Shown in pieces: positions 21,780 through 32,830 of a stretch of DNA of 64,000 bases. The notes beneath the pieces were generated by a model, which worked only from the letters and a program-made list of their open reading frames with translations, was not told the DNA's origin and did no database searches. Positions within the stretch are counted from its first letter, which is position 1. Every line of letters starts with the position of its first letter. The DNA is taken from assembly GCA_963575745.1 (NCBI GenBank), contig CAUYUJ010004747.1, forward strand, positions 318,010 to 382,009. Direction: 5' to 3'. A program made the translations under genes and the position numbers. This stretch comes from Prorocentrum cordatum (Eukaryota > Sar > Dinophyceae > Prorocentrales > Prorocentraceae).

Positions 21780-22400
21780 GGCCGCGCAGCCAAGAAGGCG
21801 ACCCAGCAGAAGTCTACGCCACGCGTTCCAACAGAAGAGCTCGACGGGCTGGGCGCACTAGAGCTCGAGCAGATCATGAAGATCATGCCAGCGGTCATGA
21901 AGTTGCCGCTGCACGTGGCGACGCGGCAGTGGCAGGCCGAGCCATCGCGTCGGCCACGCTGCTGACGCGGGAAAGCGCAGGCCCTGTTCGGCCGAGCAGG
22001 GCAAGGGCGAAGGCATTGGTCGAATCGGCCCAAGACTTGCGGGCACGCAACAAAGAGCAGAACATCGAAGTGGCGGGCGCGATCAGCCCCGCGGCCCTGG
22101 CAGGCTTGACAGAGGGGGCGATTGGCGCGGGCCAGTCCCCAGACGCCGCCCACGCGACGAAACTCCAGGCATGGCGCAAGGAGTTTGCGGCGGCGAGCCT
22201 GCCAGAGGCCGCCCGGAAGCGCCCGCTCGTGAGATCCAGTCTGCGCGCAAGAGCGAGACAGTCAAGATCCTGATGGCGGCGGTTCCCTTGCTGCGCGCGT
22301 CGATCGATTGCTTGGCGCAGTTGAGAGCAGAGAGGAAAGCAGGAGTTGCGCGGATGGCGAGATGGAGATCTGAACGTTCGCAATGCTCAGTCTCTTGACG
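21780..22400 (+). pseudogene. Frameshifted helical protein piece, possibly gag-like
   Basis: One frame reads ELDGLGALELEQIMKIMPAV near 21838, then a second frame reads LVESAQDLRARNKEQNIEV near 22016 and AGLTEGAIGAGQSPDAAHAT, and a third reads SETVKILMAAVPLLRASID near 22253. The three pieces are helical, alanine- and glutamine-rich, and follow each other on the plus strand, as in one protein broken by frameshifts. Dinoflagellate retroelement first ORFs often look like this, but I cannot name a family. Confidence 0.35.
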
Positions 22401-22789
22401 GGTCGAGAGCATGTTGGTGTGATAATGGCCGGGTAGATAGATGCGTGGACGTTCGTTGCGAGAGGCACGACTTGACTGATGCAGTCTCTGCGACGGCTTG
22501 TTTCGGTACCCCGGCACTTTGTGCTGCCGCGTTGTTCGACGTGAGGGCGCACATGCGCTGCCGGTACAGGGGTTTCTCCGAGGGCGCCGTCGGCTCGGGG
22601 GGCCGCTCGTGAGGCTCGCCCGCCCGCCGCCGCTCGGGCCGCCGCCTCTTTTCTTTCCGCCAGAACGGGGCACTCCGGGGCGGCGGTCCGGGGCGCCGAC
22701 GCGCAGCGCGATTGACTTCCCGAGGCGCGCGTTGCAGCGCGGGCGGGGTTGAGGAGGGGGGCCGGGTAGATCGACAGAGATCGGGCGGG
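22401..22789. other. No gene recognised
   Basis: GC-rich sequence leading into the simple-sequence block at 22.8-23.4 kb. Confidence 0.4.
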
Positions 22790-23123
22790 GGGGGGTCGGA
22801 GAGAGAGAGAGAGAGAGGAAAAAAACAAAAAAACACAAAAAGAGAGAGCGGCGCGGCATGGGGGGGGGGCGGGATTGGGAGGAAAGGGCGAGAGGCCAGA
22901 CGCCCCCCCTGGCATCTTTTTGCGCCCCCCCCCTCTCCCCCCAAGAGGCGCCCCCCAGATGCCCCCGCCCCAGTGCCCCCTCCCCCCCCCTCCCCCCCCC
23001 GCCGACGACCCCCCCCCCCCTCCCCGCCGCCGCCGGCCACACGCCGCGCCCTCCTCCGACGAGCAGGGCGTCGCCAAGGTGCGCCCCCCCCCCCCCCGCG
23101 CACGCGCGCGCACGCGCACGCAC

Positions 23124-23201
<78 letters not shown>

Positions 23202-23430
23202 TCACACACATATACACACACACGCACACGCACACGCACACGCACACGCACACGCAAACACACACACACACGCCCGAGCACCCCCCCCTTTTCACCCCTC
23301 GTGGACGGCAGCGATACGCATTCATCCTGCGACGTTTTTTTTTTTGGGGGGGGGGGGGGGGCGCCGAGAGAAAGGGCGCGTGTTTCGCCCCCCCCCCTCA
23401 AAAAAAAACTCCCCCGCCGCCGAGGCCGCG
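22790..23430. repeat. Simple-sequence block: GA, poly-C, CG/CA, poly-G
   Basis: GA repeats (22795-22818), C-runs (22918-23095), alternating GC and CA repeats (23097-23275; mostly CA from 23155 to 23200), then a T-run and G-run (23335-23361). The frames across it encode poly-His-Thr or poly-Cys-Val and are not genes. The alternating purine-pyrimidine tract could adopt Z-DNA. Confidence 0.9.
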
Positions 23431-23639
23431 GCTAGTGGTTTCGAGGGCCAGCCCCGCCACCTCTGCTTTCGATGTCCTGTGGCGTCCCTGAGGTTTCCTG
23501 CTCATCCCCCCCCTTTGCCTGTCCCTTGCATGTGCGTTTCGCTCGTCGACGGCGGCGGGCTTGCGGTGGCCCTGGCGTCATCTGTTTCAGACCGGCGGTT
23601 CCTGCGGACGAACCCTGGTCTAATGCCTTGTATGTTTGG
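23431..23639. other. No gene recognised
   Basis: Short mixed-sequence spacer between simple-sequence blocks. Confidence 0.4.
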
Positions 23640-24335
23640 GGAAGTTCTGGTGCCAACAAGATGATCCAGTGCCAGTGGGCGAGGCATTGCTTGGCATGGG
23701 TTTGTCATGTTTGGAACTGCTTGCCATCGAGTGGTCCTCCTTGGCGTTGGTTGGTTGTGCTTGGTGTTGCATGGTAGTGTGTTGGCAATGAATGGTCGTG
23801 CTCGGCTTTGCTGCGCATTGGTCACTCGCGCTTGACATTGCTCAGCATTGCGCGGTTGTGCATGGCATTTAACGGTCGACCTTTGCATTGTTTGGCATTG
23901 CTTCGTCGTGTGCGACATTGATCGATCGTACTTGGCATTGCGTGGCATTGGTTGTTTACGCTTGGCGTTGCTCGGTCGGGCATGGCATTGAACGGTATTG
24001 CTTGGCATTGCTTGGCATTGGTTGGTCATGTTTGGCGGTGATTGGCAATGAGTGGTCCTGCGCAGCGCCGCGGCCTGGCATTGGTAGGTGATGCTTGGCA
24101 TGGGATGGTCGTGCTTGGCATTGGTTTGCCGTGCTTGGCGTGTCTTGGGGTTGTCGTCATGGTTGGCACTGGTTGGCATTATTGTTTGAGGTGATTGGGA
24201 TGGGTCGGTCGTGCTTGGCATTGCTTTGCGTTGGATGGTTGTGGTTTGGCGGTGGTGCGGTGTTTGGCAATGGGGCGTCTTGCTCTTGCCACTGCCTGGC
24301 ATCGGTCGGCAATGCTTGGCCTTGAATAATCCATG
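23640..24335. repeat. TTGGCATTGC-type degenerate repeat
   Basis: About 700 bp of degenerate units of about 10-12 bp (CTTGGCATTG, GGTTGGTCATG). Histidine/asparagine/glutamine-rich minus frames and tryptophan-rich plus frames come from the repeat. Confidence 0.8.
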
Positions 24336-25556
24336 CGAGGGAAGCCCCACTGCGGAATCCTGACTGAAGAACCATTGCGGAGGAATCCTGACTGAGGAAA
24401 CCTCACACAGGAATCATTAGCCAATATTTGTGAGAAGGGAAGGGTTGTAAGGAATTGTTTCTTTTGCAAGGACTCCCCGGTAAGGAATCTGCTCTAAGGA
24501 ATCTTTCGCGACGTGCGCTTTCGGAACGGCGACTAAGGAGTCCGAAATACCGAATATGTACTGAGGCATTCTGAGTAAGGAATCATTATTGAGGAAATCC
24601 CGAGTCGGGAATGCACACTAAGTAGTCTCTAGTCAGGAATATGTATTAAAGGAGATGTACCAATAAATTCTCGGTAATATGTCTGTACGAAGGAATCGTT
24701 ATTAAGGAATCCTTGCTCTGGGCTAGGCATTCCGGGTAAAGGAATTGTCAATGAGGAATCCGTATTCAAACCGCTACCAATGAGTATGCAGTAACCATTA
24801 TGTACAACATGATCTTCATTCCGTATGCGCGGTGAAGAATTGGGATTAAAGGTCCACATTGCGGAACATTGCCGAACTAATATGCATTAAGGGAGCTTCA
24901 CTCAGGAATATGCGCGCAGGAATCTTTCTCGAGGTATCCTTGCGAAGGAACCCTTCTTCAAGCATCCTTACTCGGGAACCCACGGTAAGGAGACTTTGCC
25001 GAGGAACCCATGCGATGGAACCCTTAGTAAGGATTCCGTAGTACGGAATCTGTATCCTGGAATATTTGCCCAGGAATATGCATCAAGGAATCTTCTCAGG
25101 ATTATTTTATGTCCGAGTCGCATTACCAAGGAATTCTCCAGTAAGGATATAAGTCAAGTAGCCCGATTTCAGGAACCGTCATTAAGGATTCCGCATTAAG
25201 AGTTCCTTAGTAAGAAATCTGTACTAAGGGATGTGTACGACGGATCATTTACTCAGAAGTACGCATGAAGGAATCATTTTTGAAGAATCCTTGCTGGGGG
25301 ACCCGCAGTAAGGAGATTGTAGTACTAAGTTTTTAGTACGGAGTCCTCGGTGAGGAATCATTACGATGGAATTGTAGTTAATGTTTCTTGACTAAGGACT
25401 ATGTAGTAAGGAATCTCGATTCGGGGATCTTGACTAAGGATTCTTCATTAAGAAACGTTTACGAAGGAATCTGCATGATGGGAATATTTGTAAGGAGTGT
25501 TTGCTAAGCAATCCTTACTAAGGAATCCCGGCTAAGGAAAATGTATTAAGGGGTCT
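24336..25556. repeat. AAGGAATC-type degenerate satellite
   Basis: About 1.2 kb in which AGGAATC, or a near variant, recurs every 15-20 bp (for example TAAGGAATCCTTGCT). It is AT-richer than the rest of the window. No coding frame longer than about 75 residues. Confidence 0.85.
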
Positions 25557-26129
25557 TTGGGACGGCAGAAACAGCGCGCAAGCCCTGCCGACCCTGACGG
25601 AGACGGCGAACGCCGCGCGCAGGCCCTGCCGACCTCCGCAGGCCCAACCATGCTCCAATCGCTATCAGGGCGCTGTTCAACATGTGCTCGGCGCCGGGGC
25701 GAGAAAGTTAGGTTTGCAAAAATTGCACTCGGCGCCGAGGCGAGAGTGCAAAATGCTGCCGCGGCACGGGCCCCAGACCGCCACCCCAGAATCCCCCGCC
25801 CAGAACCTCCTTTTCAAGACAGGCCCATGGCGAGTCTGGTGAAAATCGCCGAACCCACGCTGCGCGGGTTTTCGACGTGCCTGACGAGACTTGGAGAACC
25901 CATCGAGACGCCGTTCGTTCTTGTCGGAGCGCGGGCTTCGGTGACGGCCTCTCGGGGGGTCCGCGGCCCGTCTTCTATGGTTCAAAGTGCGGTGCGTGTT
26001 TTCGTAGCCTAGGGTTTTGATGTTCTGTCGGGCTGCTGGTGGGCTGGAAGCGCGAAACTCGTTGCAGCTATCTCGTTCCTAGGGCACTTAGCGCTTCCTC
26101 GGATGGATTTTTGGCCCCCGGGGGTGTCT
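25557..26129. other. GC-rich spacer, no gene recognised
   Basis: It contains a short direct repeat (CGCGCAAGCCCTGCCGACC and GCGCGCAGGCCCTGCCGACC) and two related blocks (CTCGGCGCCGGGGCGAGAAAG and CTCGGCGCCGAGGCGAGAG). A 151-residue plus-strand frame has no domain I recognise. Confidence 0.4.
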
Positions 26130-26715
26130 GTCTGTCTGCCCTCCTCCTCCTCCATTCCATTTCCTGCGACATGTCTCCTCTTTCCCCTGTCGCGCCCCGA
26201 GGCCGGTCGAAGGGGCGGGCCGGGCGCTTCTTCTGAGATTGCCCCGCCACCTACGACCCCGATGTTTTATGCAGTGACAACTGTTTCACGAATGGGGGGC
26301 GCCGCGCACATTCGTTTTGAGCGCGTTCAATAGCTTCGCGGTCTCCTCGCGCATGCGTTTTTTCCCTCTTTGAGTTCTAATGGAGAAAAATTGGCAGAGG
26401 TTTCGCGGATTTGGGGCGGCCCCGTCTCAAAATGTGGTTCTCGCCCAGGCGCCGCGCGCATGCGTTTTTCACATTCTGCGTGGATCGAGGGCGGGTGATT
26501 TTCAAAGTGTGGTTCTCGCTTTAGCGCCGCGCACACTCGTTGTAAACATGTGCTAAGATTGCATCGTGGATTGAGGGTTGGTGGTTTTCAGAATGCGTTT
26601 CTCGCCCCAGCGTCGCGCGCATTCGTTTCAAATTCGCTTGGCGAAGAACGACCATTTGCAATTGTGGGCACCGTCGTTGTATGCGCCGCATTCGGTTGAC
26701 CTCCCTATTGGGCTG

Positions 26716-27330
26716 CCAAACGGGTGAATGGGCGTGCCAGGGTGGGTGCGGTGGTGCATGCGAACGCTGGCGCGCGGGTCTTCGGTGGGGCTCCCCATGG
26801 GGCCACGAAGCGCGCGAGGGGCGTGCCAACATGGATGCGGCGGGCGCATGCGAACGCTGGTATGTGGGTTTTCGGTGGGGTTCCCTACGGGGCCACGAAA
26901 CGCGCGCGGGACGTGCCAAAATGGGCGCGGCGGGCGCATGCGAACGCTGGCGTTTGGGCCTTCGGTGGGACTCCCTATGGGGCCACGGAATGTGCGAGGG
27001 GCATGCCAAAATGAATGGGGCAGGCGCGCGCTAGCGCTGGCAATCGGGCGTTCGGCGGGCCCCCCATGGGGCCGCGAGATGTGTCAGGGGTGTGCCAACA
27101 TGGGCGCGGTGGGCGCATGCGAACGCTGGCATGCGGGCCTTCGGCGGGGCTTTCCATGGGGCCCCGAAGCGTGTGAGGGGTGTGCCACAACGGGTGCGGG
27201 GTGTGACTCCGCCTGGGGCCGCCGAACTTGTGGGAAATGTGCCAAAATGGGCGCGGTGGGCGCATGCGAACGCTGGCATTTGGGCCTTCGGTGGGCCTCC
27301 CTATGGGGCCAGGAGGATTGTGAGGGGTGT
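26716..27330. repeat. 90-bp tandem array, about 6.5 units
   Basis: GCATGCGAACGCTGG, or a variant, recurs at 26756, 26846, 26936, 27026, 27116 and 27262. The step is exactly 90 bp except for the last, which contains extra sequence. Because 90 is a multiple of three, frames stay open on both strands (up to 265 residues on plus, 233 on minus); these are not supported as genes. Confidence 0.85.
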
Positions 27331-27489
27331 GCTCAAACGGGCGATGACGATGATGGCGGTGGTGGCGATGATGAGGGGAGGAGGGAGGGGGCAGCGGAAG
27401 GAGGAGAAACGCGGGGCGCAGTATTTTCAAGACGAGGACCCACCACCACAGGATGGCTGGGGAAACAAACCAGAGCTTCACGGGATGAC

Positions 27490-28150
27490 GGCAGTGCCGT
27501 TTCAAAATGTGGTTATCGATATTAGTGCCGCGCGCATTCGTTTTAGACGTTACCAAGACCTTCACATCTTGAGGGCCGATGGCTTTCAAAAAGGTAGTTC
27601 TCGCTTTACCGCCGCGTGCATTCGTTGTAACAGATTGGAAGAGCTTCGCGGATTGAGGGCGGTTCCTGTCCAACATGTGGTTCTCGCGCCAGCGCCGCGC
27701 ACATGTTTCGAAAAGCCCGCAGAGATTTCACGTGTTGAAGGCAACTATTGGTCACCAGGTTGTTTTCGCTTTAGCGTCGCGCGCATTGTTTTACAAACAA
27801 CCGTTGCAATAATGTCATCATGGATTGAGGGTGGATGGTGTTCAACGCGAAGTTCTCGCCTCCGCGCCGCGCACTTTCTGTATTAAACAGTTGCAATACC
27901 TTCACGGATTGAGGGCGGGCTGTTTCCAACATGTGGTTCTCGCCTTGGCGTTGCGCGCATTCGTTCTAACACGTTGCAATAGTTGTTCGCAATGAGGGCA
28001 GGATGGTTTCAAAGTGTGGTTTTCGCTTCAGCGCCGCGCACATGCGTTTCAACATGTTGCAAGAGTTTTGCGGATTGGGGCGTTGTTTCTCAAAATGTGG
28101 ATTTCGTTTTAGTTCCGCGCACACTCGGCTTACATATTTGCAAAGGGTCC
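27490..28150. repeat. 84-bp satellite, eight units
   Basis: GCCGCGCGCATTCG-like cores lie near 27525, 27611, 27693, 27776, 27866, 27950, 28034 and 28118, spaced 82-90 bp. Each unit also has TTTCAAAATGTGGTTCTCGC and GATTGAGGGCGG phrases. Confidence 0.8.
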
Positions 28151-28479
28151 AATGGTTGCCATGATCAACGTACCAGGGATGGTGCTTTGGAGCGATTCAG
28201 GACTGTCAGGGCGCACACGTTTCGTTGATTCGCGGTGCTGGGGTCGTGGGATTGGTCATCTGGCACGGCTCAGGATCGACAAGACCTAACAGTCAGGCTC
28301 ACTAGTGGCGTTGAGGTCCTGAGAACAGTGTTTTGGCAAGTTTCAAAATGTCCACATGGTCGCCCCCCCAACGGGGCAATGTCCTCAGTGGAAATGACTA
28401 TATATATATATATAGGAGCCTATGAGAAGGGATCTTCGAGGGAGGGTGTGCTTCGACATCGTTGATGAGTCTTTGGTTC

Positions 28480-28740
28480 GCACTGGTCATACTCCTCCTC
28501 TTCCTCTTCCTCCTTCTCCCTCCTCCTTCCTCCTTCTTCTCTCCTCCATCCTTCCTCCTCCCCCCTCCTCCTCTACCTTCTCCTCCTCATCCCTACTCCC
28601 TCCTCCTCGCCTGCTCCTTGTCCTCCTCCTCCTCCTTTTTCTCCCCCCCCCTCCCTCCTCTCCTCCCCCTCCTCCCCTGGCCCTCCTCCTCACGTGCCCC
28701 CCCGCCCTCAGGTGGCTCTCCTCCTCCCCAGCCCTCTTTT
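28480..28740 (+). repeat. CTCCTC pyrimidine tract
   Basis: About 250 bp of nearly pure pyrimidine, ending CCCCGCCCTCAGG. It could serve as the polypyrimidine tract of an acceptor, but I cannot support an exon after it. Confidence 0.8.
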
Positions 28741-29760
28741 CCCCTCCGTCTCCCCGTGCACCTGCCCAACCCCGACGGGCATCGGTGGGGCGAGCGCCAC
28801 CTCGTGCGCCACGTCGCTGGGCCGCGCGACGGACACCAGCATCTCGACGTCGAGCAGAGCGGCGGACAGCAGCAGCCCGACCCCGACGCACACGCGTGGA
28901 CGATCAGTGTCTCAAGCACCGCGTCGTCGCGCCCTGCTGCAGGCACCAGCAGCGCAACGTTGCGCACTGCGTGAGGGAGCACCAGCTCCACCCCCCACGT
29001 CCACGCACGGGACGAGTCCCGGCTCGAGTGCCCCGCGGTTGCGTACCTCAACCTGCAACTGCATCCTAAGGCGAGGAGCGGCATGCCAGGCGGCATTTGC
29101 TCGACTCTGACGTCAACGATTGGCACGCGCACGACCATGAGCATCACATTGTTGACCGCCACGACGGGTACCATCAGAGCTTCGTGGAGCAGCTCGTCCA
29201 AGAGCGGCAGCTCGACCCTGGTTCAGAGAGGGGTGGGTACTCCCCCGAGTGCTCGCATCTTGACGTTGAAACGTACGTCGCTGACCACCAAGGCGGACCA
29301 GCAGCGTATCGCTGACCAGCACGACCTGGAGCACCAGCGCCCCGTCGTGCGCCAGAGTGGCCTCCATTGCCGCGAGTACCGCGCCGTGGAGCTGCATGAC
29401 GGGTTCTGGGACCTCGACATTATGAAGCACGTCAGGGTGTGTCAGCTCGACCCCCCAGTATGTCTACGATCCGCATTGGCCCACTGGGTGTGGGATGCGT
29501 GTGTCGCCTATCATCAAGAGCCGCATTCGCCCACTCGGGGTGGGGTGCGAGCTCATCCGTATTTCCACGAGATGGATTGGCCCACTGGGACGAGATGCCC
29601 GCTGCGACCAGCACTGCGGGGAGCGCCAGTTCGACCCTGACGCGCATAGAGCACAGACCGCCTGGTCGCTCACTGGCTCGCTTAGTGGCGCCTTCCCAGG
29701 CGAGCGACCAGGCGCGTTGAGCTGCCCACCGGTCGCACACCAGCGCTACCTCCACTCCTG
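28741..29760. repeat. Region with a recurring CAGCTCGACCC motif
   Basis: A motif of the form CAGCTCGACCCTGACGC recurs near 28867, 28983, 29209, 29444 and 29625. On the minus strand each copy is read as a VEL-x-LP start of a hydrophobic stretch; on the plus strand one frame is serine/threonine-rich. Neither reading stays open over the whole stretch. It may be a decayed repeat protein or a non-coding repeat. Confidence 0.35.
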
Positions 29761-30315
29761 AGGCGCTGAGTGAACTGCGGGTAATTTTTTTGTAGTCTTC
29801 ACTGTTTGAGGGTTGCTGCGGGGGATGCCCCAACGCGGCGCCGAACCTCCCCTGGGGCGCCGAGGCGCGCACGCCAAAGCGCGCTAAAAGCCGGTGCCTC
29901 TCCTGCACAGTGGTGGTGTGATCACCGCCGTCCGCCGATTCTTCTCTGCTCTTCTGGACCGCACCAGGGGGAGGTCACCTGGCCACCCTTGTTTCTTACG
30001 CGGCGCCTCCCGCTATGCGAGGAAGGCATGCCGTGTACGCGGTGACATGGGGGGCCTGGACGACCTGCTGTCTGAACTGGTGCAATCTCCACCTCCATTT
30101 CCCCCTCCCTCTCCCCGCTCCCTTCCTCTCCCTTGTGTCGCTCGGACCTTCCTGCCTCCAGCATCCGAGCCATGTCGGCGAGGGCCCATGAGTGGCCTCA
30201 ATTCGACCGCCTGCCAAGGAATCGGCCTCGACCTCCCCGCCTCCTCACCCCCTTCCCCTTGCCCCCCCCCTCCACCCTCCTCTTTCCTTCCCCTCTCCCC
30301 CCGTTCCTCTTCTAG
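29761..30315. other. No gene recognised; pyrimidine tract at its end
   Basis: 30082-30130 and 30237-30313 are pyrimidine-rich. The second runs directly into TCTTCTAG at 30308-30315, a good 3' splice-site context for the possible exon that follows. Confidence 0.45.
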
Positions 30316-30446
30316 GGCGGAGGCCTGACGCCTGCCTCCGAAGAGGCAGGCGCTCCCTGCGGGTGGCGCCAGCTGTGCACCTTCGCCCATTCGGGCTTGA
30401 TTTCTCGCCTCGGGCCCAGGATGTGTGGAGACGCCCTCCTTGCCAG
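30316..30446 (+). CDS. Possible exon with a partial CCCH zinc finger
   Basis: After a strong pyrimidine tract and TAG at 30313-30315, the frame reads GGLTPASEEAGAPCGWRQLC, TFAHSGLISRLGP and RMCGDALLAR, then meets a GTGAAG donor-like site at 30447 followed in frame by a stop. The cysteines at 30358 and 30376 and the histidine at 30388 give C-x5-C-x3-H, the second half of a CCCH finger; the first cysteine of the usual C-x8-C part would have to come from elsewhere or is missing. CCCH fingers bind RNA. The exon limits are inferred from splice-like signals alone. Confidence 0.4.
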
Positions 30447-31300
30447 GTGAAGTAACGGGGTGGCGGCACCGTCGCGAAACAAGCCAGGACACGCTTAGCC
30501 GAGTAACCACCAAGCTTGGCAGATGGGTGGGCTGGACAGGCAGTCGCTTGCATGACTGGGGCGCGCACGTGGAAGATCCCACAACAGGCCCGCGCGCGGA
30601 GCTCCGCGGATCGGGGGGGCGCGGATGTCCCTGGACGGCGTGCGTGTCAGGGCCGATGGGGGGGGGGGGAAGGGCTGAGGTTGCGCGCGTTGGCGCCCCT
30701 TCACCGCTGCGCCCGCGCCTGGCTGCCGCACTCCATGGCAGAGCGACGACTGTACGATGACTGCCGCGTGCTTCTGTTTTTCCGGCCCCGCCGCCGCGCG
30801 CGTGCCTCGAGGCACCGCGGCCGCCCCCAGCGCCAGAAGGTGCGCTGGAAACCACGTGCGTGAGCTGATTTTGCCCCCCCCCCCCCCCCCCGTGCTACCC
30901 CCCCCTGTTCGCCGGAGACGCAAGGGAACGGGGTCGTTGTCCGCCGGCGCGCAAGCTGCCCGCGTAAGTTCGCGCGTAAGCGCCCTCGTCTCCAGCTCGG
31001 CGTGCCGCGCTAGTGGCCCGCGTCAACTGCGTAAGACTCGTTGTCTTTCGTCGCTCAATTGGGTTTTGGGCGGGAATGGGGAAGCATGTGCGGGAAGCAA
31101 AACGCTTGACGTGAAGGGGGAGGAGGGGAGGAGGCCTAGGCGGGATGAGGGAGAAGGCGGAATGGGGGGATGAGGAGGATGAGGACTGGGGTTCCCCAAT
31201 CGACGAACGCGATGCGATAACAGCGTTTTTCCCCACATGCTTAGTGGGGTATGGTTTTCTTCACTGCCGCGTCGCACCCGCGTCTTCCTTTCTCTTCCCC
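30447..31300. other. No gene recognised
   Basis: GC-rich DNA with G and C homopolymer runs (30657-30670, 30876-30892). Overlapping proline/arginine-rich frames on both strands. Confidence 0.4.
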
Positions 31301-31490
31301 TCCTCCCCTCCTCCTCCTCCTCCTCCTTCTCCTCCTCCTCATCCTCCTCATGCACACAGCTCAGCTCAGCTCAGCTCAGCTGAGAACAGCACAGCTTAGC
31401 ACAGCTCAGTTCAGCTCAGCTCAGCACAGCACAGCACAGCACGGGACAGCACGGCACAGCACAACACAATACAGGACAGCACAGCGAAGC
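31301..31490. repeat. CTC tract and CAGCT/CAGCA pentanucleotide repeat
   Basis: 31300-31345 is a CTC-rich tract. 31356-31488 is a 5-bp repeat that drifts from CAGCT to CAGCA to CAGCACGG. Open frames here are low-complexity. Confidence 0.9.
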
Positions 31491-31504
31491 GCAGGGGGTG
31501 GTCT

Positions 31505-32830
31505 CCCTATCCGTTGTGGGCTCGCAAAGCGTGGCAGGCGTGGCACTTTCTCGACACCACAGAGAGGCTGCGCACGAAGTGGTCTCCTCACCGCGGCCGC
31601 TATCCACCACACTGTTTCTCGACGCCAGAGGGGGTGCGCAGGGGGTGGTCTCTCACCGCGACCGCTATCCACGACACTGTTTCTCGACGCCGGAGGGGGA
31701 GCGCAGGGGGTGGTCTTCTCACCGCGGCCGCTATCCACGACATTGTCGAAAAGCCTCGCAGCGCGGCAATATCTCGACGCCAGAGGGGGGTTGCGCAGGG
31801 GGGGGTCTCTCACCGCGGCCGCTATCCAAGACACTGTCGAAAAGCCTCGCAGGCGCAACAATTTCTCGACGCCAGAGGGGGTGCGCAGGGGGTGGTCTCT
31901 CACCGCGGCCGCTATCCACGACACTGTCGAAAAGCCTCGCAGGCGCGGCAATTTCTCGACGCCAGAGGGGGTGCGCAAGGGGGGTCTCTCACCGCGGCCG
32001 CTATCCACGGCACTGTCGAAAAGCCTCGCAGGCGCGGCAATTTCTCGACGCCAGAGGGGGTGCGCAGGGTGGTCTCTCACCGCGGCCGCTATCCACGACA
32101 TTGCCGAAAAGCCTCGCAGGCGCGGCAATTTCTCGACCCAGAAGGGGGTGCGCAGGGGGTGGTCTCTCACCGCGGCCGCTATCCACGACACTGTCGAAAA
32201 GCCTCGCAGGCGCGGCAATTTCTCGACGCCAGAGGGGGTGCGCAGGGGGTGGTCTCTCACCGCGGCCGCTATCCACGACACTGTCGAAACGCCTCGCAGG
32301 CGCAGCAATTTCTCCACGCCAGAGGGGGTGCGCAGGAGTGGTCTCTCACCGCGGCCGCTATCCACGACACTGTCGAAAAGCCTCGCAGGCGCGGCAATTT
32401 CTCGACGCCAGAGGGGTTGCGCAGGGGGTGGTCTTCTCACCGCGGCCGCTATCCACGACATTGTCGAAAAGCCTCGCAGCACGGCAATTTTTCGACGCCA
32501 GAAGGGGGTTGCGCAGGGGGTGGTCTCTCACCGCGGCCGCTATCCAAGACACTGTCGAAAAGCCTCGCAGGCGCGGCAATTTCTCGACGCCAGAGGGGGT
32601 GCGCAGGGGGTGGTCTCTCACCGCGGCCGCTATCCTTGACGTTCGTCCAGGCACAGCAGGCATGGCATAGTCTCGAGACCATAGGGGGTGCGCAAGGGGA
32701 AGTCTCTCACCGCGGCCGCTGTCCGTGACGTTCGTCCAGGCACAGCAGGCATGGCATAGTCTCGAGACCATAGGGGGTGAGGTCTCTCACCGCGGCCGCT
32801 ATTCGTGACGGTCGTCCAGGCACAGCAGGC
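31505..32830. repeat. 90-bp tandem array with GCGGCCGC cores, about 15 units
   Basis: CCGCGG-CCGC-TATCC cores recur at 31591, 31656, 31722, 31813, 31903, 31992, 32080, 32170, 32260, 32349, 32440, 32531, 32621, 32710 and 32790. The first steps are 65-66 bp, lacking an internal stretch that reads AAAAGCCTCGCAGGCGCGGC in full units; the central ones are 88-91 bp and nearly identical; the last two are divergent (CAGGCATGGCATAGTCTCG). Frames up to 462 residues (plus) and 353 residues (minus) are open because the period is near 30 codons; steps of 88-91 bp shift them, so no single frame covers all units. Confidence 0.9.

Larger units (their letters stand above)
26130..28470 (+). repeat. Composite dispersed repeat, copy C (most complete)
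   Basis: Order: TCC-rich tract (26140-26160), the block GGGCGGGCCGGGCGCTTC (26211), satellite units with GCCGCGCGCATTCG-like cores (26300-26640), an inserted 90-bp array (26716-27330), eight satellite units (27490-28150), units with GTGTTTTGGCA (28150-28360), a TA microsatellite (28398-28415) and the terminal block AGCCTATGAGAAGGGATCTT at 28417. Copies A, B and D show parts of the same order in the same orientation. Confidence 0.6.

Noticed and set aside
22083-23401. Cysteine/valine-rich minus-strand frames of 300-380 residues
   Set aside because: They come from the CA/CG and homopolymer tracts.
31251-32728. Long plus-strand frames (390-462 residues) and a 353-residue minus frame
   Set aside because: They are produced by a tandem repeat of about 90 bp and shift frame wherever a unit is 88, 89 or 91 bp long; no single frame spans the array.
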